Positions 43,020 through 52,614 are shown, counted from the first letter of the stretch. The stretch is DNA of 64,000 nucleotides from Bacteroidota bacterium (GCA_018267625.1 JAFDYC010000066.1:1-64000); one strand, 5' to 3'. Made by a program: numbers and translations. Notes: generated by a model not told the origin, from the sequence alone.

Positions 43020-43973
43020 TCATTTTTTCAGCCCTATTTCAGCCAGTCTTTCGTCCAAATAGGCTCCGGCAGTAGCGTCTTCATAGGCCTTGGGATGGGC
43101 GGCATCCACACAACTGTCTAAGCAGCGCAGGCTCATATTACTGCGTGGATGCAGGAAGAAAGGAATCGAATAGCGAGGCAGGTGCCATTGTGTTCGTGGA
43201 GGGTTTACCACACGATGGGTTGTGCTTTTCAGGCGGTTGTTTGTGAGGCGTTGCAGCATGTCGCCCACGTTCACAACGATTTGTTCTGGCAGGGAAGTCA
43301 CAGGCACCCATTCGCCGGATTTACTCAGGATTTGCAAGCCATCGGCAGAAGCGCCCACCAGCAGGGTAATCAGGTTGATGTCTTCATGCTGTTCTGCACG
43401 AAGCGCACTGTGTGGTTCCTGGGTAATCGGAGGGTAATGGATGGCCCGCAATATGGAATTTCCGTTGTGGACATAGACATCGAAGTAATGCTCATCAAGG
43501 CCCAGGAAGAGGGCAATGGCTTGCAGCAAGGCGGCACCACTCAATTCGAATGCGAGGTAGGCACGGTGCAGTGTGGAATTGAAGCCCGGCACATCGTCAA
43601 CCGCCACATTAGGCGGATAAAATTCGGCATTTGGGTCACCGTCTTCTACTTCTTGCCCAAACTGAAAAAACTCTTTCAGGTCCGGGGCATCAAAGCCTTT
43701 GGCATGCTCCCGGCCAAAAGAGGTGTAGCCCCGCTGCCCCGCTAATTCTTTCTTTTCATACTTCTTTTTTTGCAGTTCGGGCAGCGCAAAAAAGTCCTGA
43801 ACATGCCGGTAGAGCGACTGAATCTCTGAGTCCGGTATCCCATGGTTTTTTATGGCAACAAATCCTACCGATTCGAACGCATGGCCTAAGGCCTGTACAA
43901 AGTCCGCCTTCTCTTCTGCACTGCCCTGAAGGAACAAGGCAAGGTCTAAAGTGGGTATCAGGTTTGGGTTCAT
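43020..43973 (-). CDS. Isopenicillin N synthase-like 2-oxoglutarate/Fe(II) oxygenase
   Basis: This 317-residue protein belongs to the isopenicillin N synthase / DIOX family of non-haem iron oxygenases. The N-terminal DIOX_N part includes ESVGFVAIKNHGIP (about residues 34-47). The iron site is the HxD of EQHEDINLITLL (about residues 199-210) plus the histidine of TTHRVVNPP (about 258-266), and the cosubstrate carboxylate is bound by RYSIPFF (RxS motif). All are present. Proteins of this type modify secondary metabolites, amino acids or nucleosides, and the substrate cannot be predicted. The gene stands alone on the minus strand between tRNA-Gln and rimO. Confidence 0.88.
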   Translation of the reverse strand: MNPNLIPTLDLALFLQGSAEEKADFVQALGHAFESVGFVAIKNHGIPDSEIQSLYRHVQDFFALPELQKKKYEKKELAGQRGYTSFGREHAKGFDAPDLKEFFQFGQEVEDGDPNAEFYPPNVAVDDVPGFNSTLHRAYLAFELSGAALLQAIALFLGLDEHYFDVYVHNGNSILRAIHYPPITQEPHSALRAEQHEDINLITLLVGASADGLQILSKSGEWVPVTSLPEQIVVNVGDMLQRLTNNRLKSTTHRVVNPPRTQWHLPRYSIPFFLHPRSNMSLRCLDSCVDAAHPKAYEDATAGAYLDERLAEIGLKK

Positions 43974-44360
43974 GGGTTTTCCGGGTTTGAGAAACTACTA
44001 ATCTACTTCATGACCATGCTATCATTCCATCAAAATAAAAAGGTCTTTCTCTCAGGTTTTTTCTGTTGAGCATAAGTTTCAATCGTTTTTGAAGAAACTC
44101 TATTTGCTGCTTCTGCCTGCGCTGAATAAATGTTTTTTCCGTTCTGTTTCCTGATTTTTTCAAAAAATTGTTTTGCCAGTAGCAGTTGTGATTGTGTGGC
44201 TTTCACTCTCGTTCTTGCTTCAAGGGAAATGGCGCAGCGTTGCTCAGACTGTACCTTTGCCACCGCCTTCCAAGCCCTTATTTCCGTAGCTGCTGTGGCT
44301 GTATCAGCCGTTTTATTTTATGGGGGAATTGGGCAGGCAGGCAATATTCAACCGAAGATT
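43974..44360. other. Intergenic region upstream of rimO
   Basis: No real gene is visible. A lysine- and glutamine-rich minus-strand frame at 44030-44263 and the plus-strand extension of rimO from 44130 both lack homologous features and are rejected. A perfect promoter element lies at 44252. Confidence 0.5.
44252..44259 (+). promoter_or_regulatory. -7 promoter element (TACCTTTG) of rimO
   Basis: A perfect TAnnTTTG match lies about 100 bases upstream of the rimO start. It falls inside the longer open frame from 44130 and so supports the later start. Confidence 0.5.
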
Positions 44361-45671
44361 TTGAAAGCGAAAACACTCAAGAAAGACAAGGTCAATATCA
44401 TCACGCTAGGCTGCTCCAAAAACTTAGTGGACAGTGAGGTGCTGAGTGGCCAGTTGCTGGCTAATGACATCCATACAGTTCACGAAAACCAGCGCCTGGA
44501 CCATAATATCGTTGTGGTGAACACCTGTGGCTTTATTGATAAAGCGAAGGAAGAAAGCGTAAACACCATCCTGGAACAAGTGGCCCTGAAGCAGCAGGGC
44601 AAACTCGATAAGGTGTATGTCACCGGCTGCCTCAGCGAACGTTACCGGCAGGATTTAGCACTTGAAATTCCGGAAGTAGATGCCTGGTTTGGTACCCTCG
44701 AATTGCCGCTGATGTTGCAGCAATTCAATGCCGATTATAAGAAAGACCTGATAGGGGAACGCCTGCTGGGCACACCCTCACATTATGCTTATCTGAAAAT
44801 TTCGGAAGGCTGCAACCGTACCTGTGCTTTCTGTGCCATTCCCCTGATGCGCGGCGGGCATATCAGCAAAAGCATTGAAGAAATTGTTGCGGAAGCAAAA
44901 GCGCTGGTGCGCCGCGGAGTAAAGGAAATCATGCTCATCGCTCAAGAGCTGACATATTATGGTCTGGATATCTATAAACGGCGTTCTTTAGCAGATTTGC
45001 TCCGGCATCTTTCCGACATCGAAGGCTTGCATTGGATTCGCTTGCACTATGCCTATCCTGCAAAGTTTCCTTTGGAAATTATTGATGTCATGCGCGAGCG
45101 GCCCAACATCTGCAACTACCTCGATATGCCGTTGCAACATGCCTCTGATGCCATGCTAAAAGCCATGAGGCGGAACATCACCCGGCATGAAATGGAAGAC
45201 TTAATTGGCGAAATCCGCAGCCGCCTGCCCGGCATCTGCCTGCGTACGACGCTCATTGCAGGCTTTCCCGGGGAATCGCGCAATGACCTTGAGGAACTGA
45301 AAGATTTTCTCCTTGCGCAACGTTTCGACCGGGTGGGCATCTTCAGTTATTCGCACGAAGAAAACACACCCGGCTTCACGCTGGAGGATGATGTGCCTGC
45401 CGCAGAAAAAGCAAATCGGGCACAGGAAATCATGGAGCTTCAGCAAGACATTTCCTACCAAAAAAATCAGGAAAAAGTGGGCAAGACCTTTGAGGTGCTT
45501 ATTGATAAAAAAGAGGCAGGACGATACATTGGCCGTACAGAATTTGACAGTGTGGAGGTGGACAATGAAGTGCTGATCCAATCGGTCAAAACCTTACCCA
45601 TCGGCGAATTTGTTCAGGCCCGAATCACCAAGGCCTTTGATTACGATTTGGAGGCGGTCGTCGCAGAATAA
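44361..45671 (+). CDS. rimO: Ribosomal protein S12 methylthiotransferase
   Basis: RimO is a radical SAM enzyme that adds a methylthio group to an Asp of ribosomal protein S12. With the TTG start at 44361 the protein has 436 residues and begins MKAKTLKKDKVNIITLGCSK, the usual Bacteroidota N-terminus. The first Fe-S cluster is held by C18, C56 and C90 (TLGCSKN, VNTCGF, VTGCLSE), and the radical SAM cluster by CNRTCAFC (C151, C155, C158). LRTTLIAGFPGES is the SAM strand, and a C-terminal TRAM domain (about 370-436) ends in FDYDLEAVVAE. The 77 extra codons of the longer frame have no RimO features and contain a promoter match. Everything required for activity is intact. Confidence 0.93.
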   Translation: MKAKTLKKDKVNIITLGCSKNLVDSEVLSGQLLANDIHTVHENQRLDHNIVVVNTCGFIDKAKEESVNTILEQVALKQQGKLDKVYVTGCLSERYRQDLALEIPEVDAWFGTLELPLMLQQFNADYKKDLIGERLLGTPSHYAYLKISEGCNRTCAFCAIPLMRGGHISKSIEEIVAEAKALVRRGVKEIMLIAQELTYYGLDIYKRRSLADLLRHLSDIEGLHWIRLHYAYPAKFPLEIIDVMRERPNICNYLDMPLQHASDAMLKAMRRNITRHEMEDLIGEIRSRLPGICLRTTLIAGFPGESRNDLEELKDFLLAQRFDRVGIFSYSHEENTPGFTLEDDVPAAEKANRAQEIMELQQDISYQKNQEKVGKTFEVLIDKKEAGRYIGRTEFDSVEVDNEVLIQSVKTLPIGEFVQARITKAFDYDLEAVVAE

Positions 45672-45790
45672 ACAGGCATTTACTACGGTTTGAATGGGGC
45701 CTGAGGCATCTTCTTAACCTTACGGGCTTCCTGCAGCATCACAGTTCTGAAATCTTATGTCCATACCGGGTGCTCCGAATTCAGGAACGG

Positions 45791-48700
45791 TTAATCGCTC
45801 CCACCGGTAGACTTGTTGCCGCTGCTATCGGCGGCAGTTTGTTCCAATTGTATTGCACGTTGCTTTCGTGCATATGCTTTCGAGCTTTGAAAAAATTCCG
45901 GTAAGGAATTGAAGGTCTTACGCCAGGAAATGCCAATGCCGGAGCGGGTGATATTCCCATTGTTGATGGCGCTCAGCACATCATAGTCCGTCGTCCTGAA
46001 GCCATTCAGGCGCAGCCTGCCATCCTTGCTCAACAGCAATTGAATCCGGAAATCATTCAGGAGGTTGAAATTGGAAGAGCTGCTGGCAGAACCTACCGGC
46101 CGCCCCCAGTCGTATGAACTTCCCACTTCCACAATCACCCGGTCATTCATCAGGTTCTTACGAATGCCCAGTTTGGCTTCATTCCGGTTGAGCGTGCTCA
46201 CTGTCCCGGGTTGGGATGAACCATCGCTGACATTATAGTTTTTGTATTTGAAATCTACAGACAGCTTAGGGTCGCCCAATAGCTTGTTGACGATATTGGT
46301 GAGTTGCGCACTGAAATTGGTGCTCAGCACTTCGCTCAGGTTATTGATGGCACCGGTGGCTGCATTGGAGCCGGCAATGCCTTCCGGCGGAATAAAATAT
46401 CCAATCAGCAGTAGTGAAGCTACCTGGTTAAACAAGTCCCGTTCATTTGCGTTCAGGCGTTCAAACTTGGAATAGGCATAGGTGCCTACAGAGCGTTTTT
46501 CAGGAAGGGCCAGCTTGAAAGAAATATCCGGGTGCAGCATGTTTCCGCGCATCGTCAGCAGCACATCCACATCCTGTTGCCGCTTGATGTCCGACATCTC
46601 ACTGGCCGGGATGAAGGAGCTGTTTTTTTCCGCATCGGTGAGCAGGTCATAGAGGCTGGCCCGCGTCCGATAACTGGCCTGCACATCCATGGTTGTTTGT
46701 GCAATGGGGCCACTGAAATGAATGCTGCTGCCTGAGTTGAGCGAAAACTGCCGTTTGAAGAAGAGCTGCCGGAAGGTGAAGGTGTAGTCGCCGTCGTCAA
46801 TCTGGAAATTGCCATACATGCGCAGGTCGCCGGAAGAGGGCGCTTCCATACGCAAGTGCCCATTCCCCCGGGCATTGATGGCATCGCCGGTGCTGGGGTC
46901 GAGGATGAGTGTAATCTCTGCCAGTGGGTTCAGGTCTGCGTCAATATTGATACTGAGCTTGCTTTCCGGCTCTGTAGATGGAGCCTGTTCTTCCCCGTAA
47001 TTTTTGAACGTGATGTAGCTATATTTTCCAATGTCGCTGGTGCTTGCTATCGGCAGGTAGATATGCGATAAGTCGGCAGGAGAAGCATAGATATTCATCC
47101 GGATATCATTGAGCGGCCCGCGCACTGTAAGCGATTTTACATTAGCTACCAGATGCCCATAGAACAAGCTGTTTTCATAGTCCTGGAGGTTTAGCACTTC
47201 AAATTCATCGCTCTTCATCGTCAGCCCCAGCCGGAAGTTGCGGAAGCCTTCGTGGCTGATGTCACCATTCAATTCTGCATGATTGCCATTGACATCCAGC
47301 ACGGGGATTTCATCAAACACAATCTTTGTCCGGCTCACCCCGATGCTTGCTTTGGGGATGGTGTATTTCGTGCCCAGATAATCCACCCGGAAGGCAGCTT
47401 CATCCAATCCAATATTTCCTTCGAGCCTGGGCTCGGTGCCCGTGCCGCTCAGCACCAGCCTGCCATTCGCATGCCCGCCCAACTGGCTTACATAGCCCGT
47501 CAGCAAGGGGCCCAACCAGCTCAGTGGTGCCTGATGAAGAGCTACAAGCCCATCGAGTTGTTGGGCGTTGGTGCTGTCTAAGCTTATATGCCCTTGTGCG
47601 TTCAGGGAGGCATCGCCCAGGAAGATGCCGCTGCCTTCATTCAGGTGGAGCATCTGCGAGGAGCTTTCATAACCTCCATCCAGAACCACCTCACCAATGG
47701 TGTCTCCGGAAAGGAGCAGGTTGCTGGCACGCAGGCTTGCATTAAGAGCAAGAGCACCGGTAGGTTCGCGCAAGCTGATGGTACCATTCAGTCGTCCTTC
47801 CGGCGAAAATTTTCCTACCGGCCCCAGGCTGGCTAAAGGGGCCAGGTCGAGGTTAGTGATTTGAATGGCGATGAGCTGATCGTTTTTACTGGCGGCCTCT
47901 ATTTGTTGCAAGCCTGAATGCAGCTTCAGGCCATGAAGCAAGAGCTTATGGTCATAAATAGCGGCGGCAGCACCCCCGTCTATTTCCCAGCGTTGCTGGT
48001 TGAGGAAAAACTCAGAAGGGTCGAGGCTTACCACGATAGAATCACCTCGGGCCACCGCACGGCCATTGAGTGTAGCGGTGCCGTATGCATCCGGCGATGA
48101 ACTGGTAATGTTGAACAGGGCCGAGTCGTTGGCCACTGTGGTGCCCAGCGTCAGGGACATACGCAGCAGCGTATCGCCCACCATGATGGATGCCACATCC
48201 CCTGAGAGGTTCATGCGGTTATAGTCGCCATCGCCATTCAAAACAAGGCCGGATATTTTTGTATTTCCAATCGCCCCAAACGGCACCTGAGCATGAAGCT
48301 TCAGGGCTTGCTGCCCGGTATTGAGCGAACCGGAAACGACCGTATTGTCAAAGCCCTTCACTCGTGGGGCCAGCACCATGAGCAGCGAGTCAATTGTTTT
48401 TGTAGAAGCCGAAAACTGAAAGTCCTGATTGGCTACCCGGTGTTTGGGAGGTGGGAAGTATGACGGCAGGTACTGACCCACGAAGTACTGGACGGAGTAG
48501 GGTAGTTGCGACAAAAGGAAGCTGCCTTCAATCTGTCCGGTAAAGTCATTACTCTCTATTAGTAGCTTTTTCCCGGCAGCACTGAGTGAAGATTCCAGGA
48601 AGATGGAGTCTATGTCTAAGCGGTGCCCGGCCCTGCGAACATCAATATTGTTGAGCAGGGCTTTCCCCAAAAAATCGTCTATCGAATCGCCTTGTGCATC

Positions 48701-50575
48701 CACGTCAAAATCGGCGGAAAAGCTGAAGGGATCGTTGGTAAGATGCAGCGCTTGCAGGTTGCTCTGCAACACGTGTGCTACGGCTTTAATGATGGGTTCT
48801 TTTCCGCTCAGGTCGGCGCTGCCGTCAAAGCTCATGGCGAGGTTGGGATCGTCAATCAGGATGCTGCCATTAAAACTCTTTCCACCAGCCAGCAGGCCGT
48901 CTGCCGAAATGTTCTGATAGTCGTAACCCAGCAGGCCCAGCTTGCTGATGAAGCCATTCACGCGCAGATTGGCCCTGCCGGCATCGAAGGATTTTCCGGA
49001 AAGGCTGCCTTTGAACGAAATGGCCCCAAGCGCAGGCTGGCGCAGCAGAGGCCCCAGGTAAAAATTATCTGCCGTCAGCTCGCTACTATACACCGCCCGA
49101 CTGGTTTCAAATTGGGGCATCTCGAGCCTGGAATGTGCATAGATGCTGCCGAGATTGGTATGCAAGACACCCTCGGCGGCGAAGTTGTCTATATATCCCT
49201 GAAAAGAGCCCCGATAGAGGATTTGCCGCATTTGGCTCAGGTCAAAGCCGGGGTTGTTGCGCAGCATGGGAGCAAAACGATAAAGGGCTTCGCCCGAGGT
49301 AGCCACACTGCCGTTGAGGAAGGAGATATGGGTTTTGTAGATGTCGGGTAGCCCTTTCATGGCTACATCGCCGGTCAGTACCATCCCGGCATCGCCATAG
49401 CGCAGGTTGCGTACCCGGAAGTCGGCCACGGTACCATTGAAACTGCCCCCCAGCTTCATCATCGAAGGGAAATATTCCTTGAAAAGAGGCGCGAAGTAGG
49501 CAATGTCTTGCGGCGACACGCTGGCATCATCCAACTCGCCGGTCATGCGCACCTTGTCTATGTAGTCTAAGAAATCCGGGAAACGCCGGTAGTGCATGGC
49601 AAAGCTGCGCCGCAGGGTGCTGTGTTCGGTTTTCAACAACAGCTTATCCACTTTAGCCACATTGGGTGACACGGTTACCAGCCCGCTCATCGCCTGTACT
49701 TCCAGGCCGCAACGCTCTTTGGCGCGCAGCTTCCGGACGGTTGCCCGCAAGGTGTCTCCCCGGACGTTGAGCTGCTCTGCAACCAGATCAACCCGCGAGA
49801 TACCCAGATGGGTTTCATCAAAAATCTTTGCCGGCGCCGGCTTGTCGGAGGAAGTATAGCGGAAGCCACAATCTTCCAGAGCCAGCTTATCTAAGTGAAT
49901 CACCCAGGCATCGGGGTTGAAGGCGGTGGTGTCCACGATTGCTTTTGGCAAAGGCCCGGTGGGATGAGGCTTGCCGCCTTGATAATCGCGCATGACGATG
50001 CGTGTCTGGGCGATTTCTATTTCTTCCAGGTTGAGGATGCGGTGCTTCAGGTCGAGCGCATGTGCATCCAGGCTGAGGCTGCCCACATCAAACCCCATAT
50101 CACTGCCCGACCAGGCATCATCAGAATGGAAGCGGACATTGCGCAGGTCTAAGTGTTTCAGGTCTATGTCGAAGTCACGCTGCTTATGACTCGTGTCCGG
50201 TGTTTTGCTGCTGAAGGCATCGGCGATGAACTGATAGTTCCAGACATCGCGGTCTGCCCTGCGGATTAGATGGACATAGGCATCATGCAGCCCGAAATAA
50301 CTCAGTACCGGTTTTTCTTTTTTTAGATAAAACCAATCGCTTGTTTTTAGTTCGGCCTCGCCGGCATAGAGCAGTGTGTCGCCTTGCTGGTCTTCTACAT
50401 ACAGGCCCTGCAGGTAGATCCGGTTGGCAAAGCTGATGCTGACATGTTTCAGCGAAACCTTTGTATGCAGCTTTTCCGACAGCATCTTTACTGCCTGCTG
50501 CGCAATCATATTCTGCACCCCCGAAAGGTTCAAGAGTATCAGCAGCAGCACGACAAACCCGACGATGCCGAGCAA
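45791..50575 (-). CDS. tamB: Translocation/assembly module TamB-like protein
   Basis: This AsmA/TamB-family protein is very large (1,594 residues from the TTG at 50575). It has an N-terminal membrane anchor (GIVGFVVLLLILLNLSG), a long body of repeated beta strands expected to form a taco-shaped hydrophobic groove, and the C-terminal TamB (DUF490) domain from about residue 1130. That domain includes LSINIDADLNPLAEITLILDP and ends with strands such as KLGIRKNLMNDRVIVEVGSSYDW. TamB proteins span the periplasm and help lipid transport or outer-membrane protein assembly. No TamA/BamA-like gene is adjacent. The frame has no ATG upstream: a CTG at 50606-50608 would add KRFFRILKYT, the normal positively charged segment before the anchor, so the true start may be non-canonical. 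A perfect -7 element lies at 50631-50638. Confidence 0.88.
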   Translation of the reverse strand: MLGIVGFVVLLLILLNLSGVQNMIAQQAVKMLSEKLHTKVSLKHVSISFANRIYLQGLYVEDQQGDTLLYAGEAELKTSDWFYLKKEKPVLSYFGLHDAYVHLIRRADRDVWNYQFIADAFSSKTPDTSHKQRDFDIDLKHLDLRNVRFHSDDAWSGSDMGFDVGSLSLDAHALDLKHRILNLEEIEIAQTRIVMRDYQGGKPHPTGPLPKAIVDTTAFNPDAWVIHLDKLALEDCGFRYTSSDKPAPAKIFDETHLGISRVDLVAEQLNVRGDTLRATVRKLRAKERCGLEVQAMSGLVTVSPNVAKVDKLLLKTEHSTLRRSFAMHYRRFPDFLDYIDKVRMTGELDDASVSPQDIAYFAPLFKEYFPSMMKLGGSFNGTVADFRVRNLRYGDAGMVLTGDVAMKGLPDIYKTHISFLNGSVATSGEALYRFAPMLRNNPGFDLSQMRQILYRGSFQGYIDNFAAEGVLHTNLGSIYAHSRLEMPQFETSRAVYSSELTADNFYLGPLLRQPALGAISFKGSLSGKSFDAGRANLRVNGFISKLGLLGYDYQNISADGLLAGGKSFNGSILIDDPNLAMSFDGSADLSGKEPIIKAVAHVLQSNLQALHLTNDPFSFSADFDVDAQGDSIDDFLGKALLNNIDVRRAGHRLDIDSIFLESSLSAAGKKLLIESNDFTGQIEGSFLLSQLPYSVQYFVGQYLPSYFPPPKHRVANQDFQFSASTKTIDSLLMVLAPRVKGFDNTVVSGSLNTGQQALKLHAQVPFGAIGNTKISGLVLNGDGDYNRMNLSGDVASIMVGDTLLRMSLTLGTTVANDSALFNITSSSPDAYGTATLNGRAVARGDSIVVSLDPSEFFLNQQRWEIDGGAAAAIYDHKLLLHGLKLHSGLQQIEAASKNDQLIAIQITNLDLAPLASLGPVGKFSPEGRLNGTISLREPTGALALNASLRASNLLLSGDTIGEVVLDGGYESSSQMLHLNEGSGIFLGDASLNAQGHISLDSTNAQQLDGLVALHQAPLSWLGPLLTGYVSQLGGHANGRLVLSGTGTEPRLEGNIGLDEAAFRVDYLGTKYTIPKASIGVSRTKIVFDEIPVLDVNGNHAELNGDISHEGFRNFRLGLTMKSDEFEVLNLQDYENSLFYGHLVANVKSLTVRGPLNDIRMNIYASPADLSHIYLPIASTSDIGKYSYITFKNYGEEQAPSTEPESKLSINIDADLNPLAEITLILDPSTGDAINARGNGHLRMEAPSSGDLRMYGNFQIDDGDYTFTFRQLFFKRQFSLNSGSSIHFSGPIAQTTMDVQASYRTRASLYDLLTDAEKNSSFIPASEMSDIKRQQDVDVLLTMRGNMLHPDISFKLALPEKRSVGTYAYSKFERLNANERDLFNQVASLLLIGYFIPPEGIAGSNAATGAINNLSEVLSTNFSAQLTNIVNKLLGDPKLSVDFKYKNYNVSDGSSQPGTVSTLNRNEAKLGIRKNLMNDRVIVEVGSSYDWGRPVGSASSSSNFNLLNDFRIQLLLSKDGRLRLNGFRTTDYDVLSAINNGNITRSGIGISWRKTFNSLPEFFQSSKAYARKQRAIQLEQTAADSSGNKSTGGSD

Positions 50576-50630
50576 TGTGTATTTCAGGATACGGAAGAAG
50601 CGTTTCAGGACTTGTGGGCTTGAATGCTGT

Positions 50631-50638
50631 CAAAAATA
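50631..50638 (-). promoter_or_regulatory. -7 promoter element (TATTTTTG) of tamB
   Basis: On the minus strand this is a perfect TAnnTTTG match, 22 bases upstream of a CTG codon at 50608 and 55 bases upstream of the TTG at 50575. An in-frame stop overlaps the element (50630-50632), so translation must begin downstream of it. Confidence 0.5.
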
Positions 50639-50882
50639 ATCCCTTTGATAGTGGCCGTTTATTTATCCGTGGCGGAATCGGGAATCATTTTTTAGCCGGC
50701 TTTTGCAGCACAGATGTTGCATCTGTTGCACACACTTCAGCAATATTTCGCTACTCTGCTTTCCCCGGTAGAGCCAGGTATCCACTGAGCAAAGCTTAAT
50801 AGTGAGCTAAGCCCCGCACGGTGCCAACGCCCTGAAAGCCTGATTAGGGTGCTGCTGCTGACCAAAAAAATATTCATCCTCT
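50639..50882. other. Intergenic region between tamB and the degenerate insertion
   Basis: No gene or RNA is recognised. The bases between the tamB promoter and the first copy of the HAD/ECH tail contain only short non-significant frames. Confidence 0.4.
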
Positions 50883-51091
50883 TTAGTTCCGCAAGGGTTT
50901 TCCGGTGGTCGGGATGCTCTGCAGTCGCTCTAAGGTTTTGCGTTGACCGCAGAGCGAGAGGAAGGCTTCGCGTTCCAGGTCGAGAGGTATTGCTCGTTCA
51001 CGAGTTGGGCTGAGACAGGTCGCGGTCACACATTACTTAGGCTAGTTTTTCCGCTATGTGCTTGTCGTAATAGCTGATGTAATTGCCCGGA
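50883..51091 (-). pseudogene. Diverged, broken duplicate of the 3' end of the HAD/ECH gene
   Basis: Read on the minus strand, these 209 bases align throughout with the last ~69 codons of the intact gene at 52615-55047: for example [36 protein letters not shown] and TTGKPLRN are shared. Identity is clearly below that of a recent copy (many third-position changes). The copy contains in-frame stops after EKLA and in the middle, and a frameshift before DLERE, so it cannot be expressed. Similarity stops abruptly at 51091, immediately before the insertion cargo. It is in the same orientation as the intact copy. Confidence 0.85.
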
Positions 51092-51103
51092 TCAAGTATA
51101 ACA

Positions 51104-51448
51104 TTACCTCTTCGTTTGAAGTTGAGTGATTATGTCTCGTAAACATCCTAATAATTGTTCACTCTCAGCTGACTTTAAGCCATTAATTGTGTAGTTAACT
51201 ACATAATTAATGAAAATATTATGCTCTCCAAGAATGTGGTTTGTATAACGGTCTATATCAAAATGCCGCAGCAAATCTGCATCAACTCCAAGTTCCTCTG
51301 CAACGGATTTCAAGGTTTTCTCAGAAACCTAGTAGCTATTTTCAATTTTTGATAGTGCTTGTTGTGAAATTCCAAGCCGGTGAGCTAAATCTTCTTGCTT
51401 AATATTCTTCCGCTTGCGAATGAATGCGATGTTCTCCCCTATGTGCAT
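51104..51448 (-). pseudogene. XRE-family HTH regulator interrupted by a nonsense codon
   Basis: The ATG at 51448 opens MHIGENIAFIRKRKNIKQED, continues LAHRLGISQQALSKIENSY, a classic Cro/C1-type helix-turn-helix, and then meets TAG at 51329-51331. The same frame resumes VSEKTLKSVAEELGVDADLL and runs to a stop at 51104, giving a 114-codon gene if the amber codon were sense. In related regulators the stretch after IEN continues straight into the next helix, so the break lies inside the DNA-binding domain. The tail (about residues 60-114) has no recognised function. Unless TAG is read through, the product is a 39-residue fragment. It is divergent from the broken lipoprotein gene. Confidence 0.8.
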
Positions 51449-51590
51449 GTGTTAGATTTATGGTTGTAATTTACAATCGATTTGGGGGTAAAATACATTT
51501 TATTTCTGTCACTTCCAACCTTTTGTCCGACCAACCTTTGTTGTGCACTATTGCACATTTACCTTGGCAAAGCCAGAAAAATCATCAATT

Positions 51591-52408
51591 ATGAGAAAAA
51601 CTATTGTATTTGTATTTTAGCAGTATTATTTAATTCTTGCAACAAACAAACATCGTCAGTTGCAATCTCCCAGAATTCTTCACAACAAAAAATTCCTTAC
51701 AGCCTCCATAAGAGCAAACCGTGGTGGGCGTATGCCTTAATTGATGCAGGCGGTGCATGGACTTGGGGTAGCAGAGGAAAAATACTAGGTACCACCGGAA
51801 TAGCTACCGGGATTGTAATTGGTGGAGTTTGTACAACTGCTTGGGCATGGTATTGGGACAACTCGTCAAAGGCAAAGCTCGTACCCTCAAATACTGACAC
51901 TACCGATAACAGTTACTATAACAAGTATGATCAAGTTGGCTATCTTCACAACAAATTCCTATTGAACACAGATAGCATGTCATTTATTGGAGATAGCATT
52001 ATTAGTGTCGCAGATTTCGCTAATGCGATCTACGATACATTAACTCATTTTACGGCAGACGAACTGAACCTAAACGTTCAAGACATACGTTCGCTTTTTA
52101 CGAAGCAAGATTTGATAGACAGGATACAATTATATAAGGATAGTGTATTGTCCGATCTCGGGAACGTGAGAGCTTTTCAAGGATGGATCGGTTCAACCGC
52201 AACAGACCCTGCACAGGTTACGAATTTTTATTCTCAAACGCAATTAGGGATAGATTCCATCGGGTCAGAGAATATAACAGGCATTATAGCCTATCTTAAC
52301 CAACGGCAAGATTGGCTAGCAAACTCATCTTCATGGAATTCTGATGATAAAGAGGTTATGATGTACGCCTTATCTGTTTGGAAATACTCTTCAGTACTTT
52401 GGCATTAA
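51591..52408 (+). pseudogene. Lipoprotein of unknown function with a frameshifted signal peptide
   Basis: An ATG at 51591 reads MRKTIVFVF and then stops at TAG. One extra T in the TTTT run (51615-51618) would join it to LAVLFNSCNKQ, a perfect lipoprotein signal with Cys in the lipobox, and to the long open frame that ends at 52408. The frame otherwise extends back to a TTG at 51482 through sequence without signal features. The mature part (about 250 residues) has a Gly/Trp-rich hydrophobic segment (GKILGTTGIATGIVIGGV) and Asp/Ser-rich helical stretches; I recognise no family. Base composition is visibly AT-richer than in the flanking genes, which suggests transfer. It is either decayed, phase-variable or affected by an assembly error. 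Confidence 0.65.
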
Positions 52409-52425
52409 TAAAATTGACATCGGGT

Positions 52426-52596
52426 ATGTCGTGGTACCAGATTCCCATCTATCTAACATTCATTTATGGCATTTTCTTAAGCGCCAGAGCCCTCTCTATA
52501 TCTGTTAGAGGCAGTAGAAAATTTATTTGGAACATATGCGGAATTATTGTACTGGTGGTGATCTTGGGCATCACATTGTATTTTGATATTACATAG
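52426..52596 (+). CDS. Small predicted membrane protein
   Basis: The ATG at 52426 gives 56 residues with two hydrophobic segments (IPIYLTFIYGIFL and IWNICGIIVLVVILGITLYF) separated by a basic loop (SVRGSRKF). It lies 17 bases after the broken lipoprotein gene, inside the AT-rich insertion, and ends 18 bases before the intact HAD/ECH gene. No family is recognised and it may not be a real gene. Confidence 0.4.
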   Translation: MSWYQIPIYLTFIYGIFLSARALSISVRGSRKFIWNICGIIVLVVILGITLYFDIT

Positions 52597-52614
52597 CCTA
52601 AAAGCCGCTGCGGG

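Larger units (their letters stand above)
51092..52610. mobile_element. AT-rich insertion between duplicated HAD/ECH tails
   Basis: This segment of about 1.5 kb contains a broken HTH regulator, a frameshifted lipoprotein gene and a small membrane protein frame, all AT-rich. It is flanked in the same orientation by a decayed tail (50883-51091) and by the intact 3' end of the HAD/ECH gene (from 52615). No integrase, transposase or terminal inverted repeat is visible, so it is called an insertion and not a defined element. Confidence 0.55.

Noticed and set aside
44030..44263. Minus-strand frame of 77 codons upstream of rimO
   Set aside because: It is Lys/Gln-rich with no domain features, overlaps the rimO promoter region and lacks a promoter of its own.
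51482..51590. TTG start for the lipoprotein frame
   Set aside because: It yields no signal peptide and the sequence before the frameshift reads poorly as protein.
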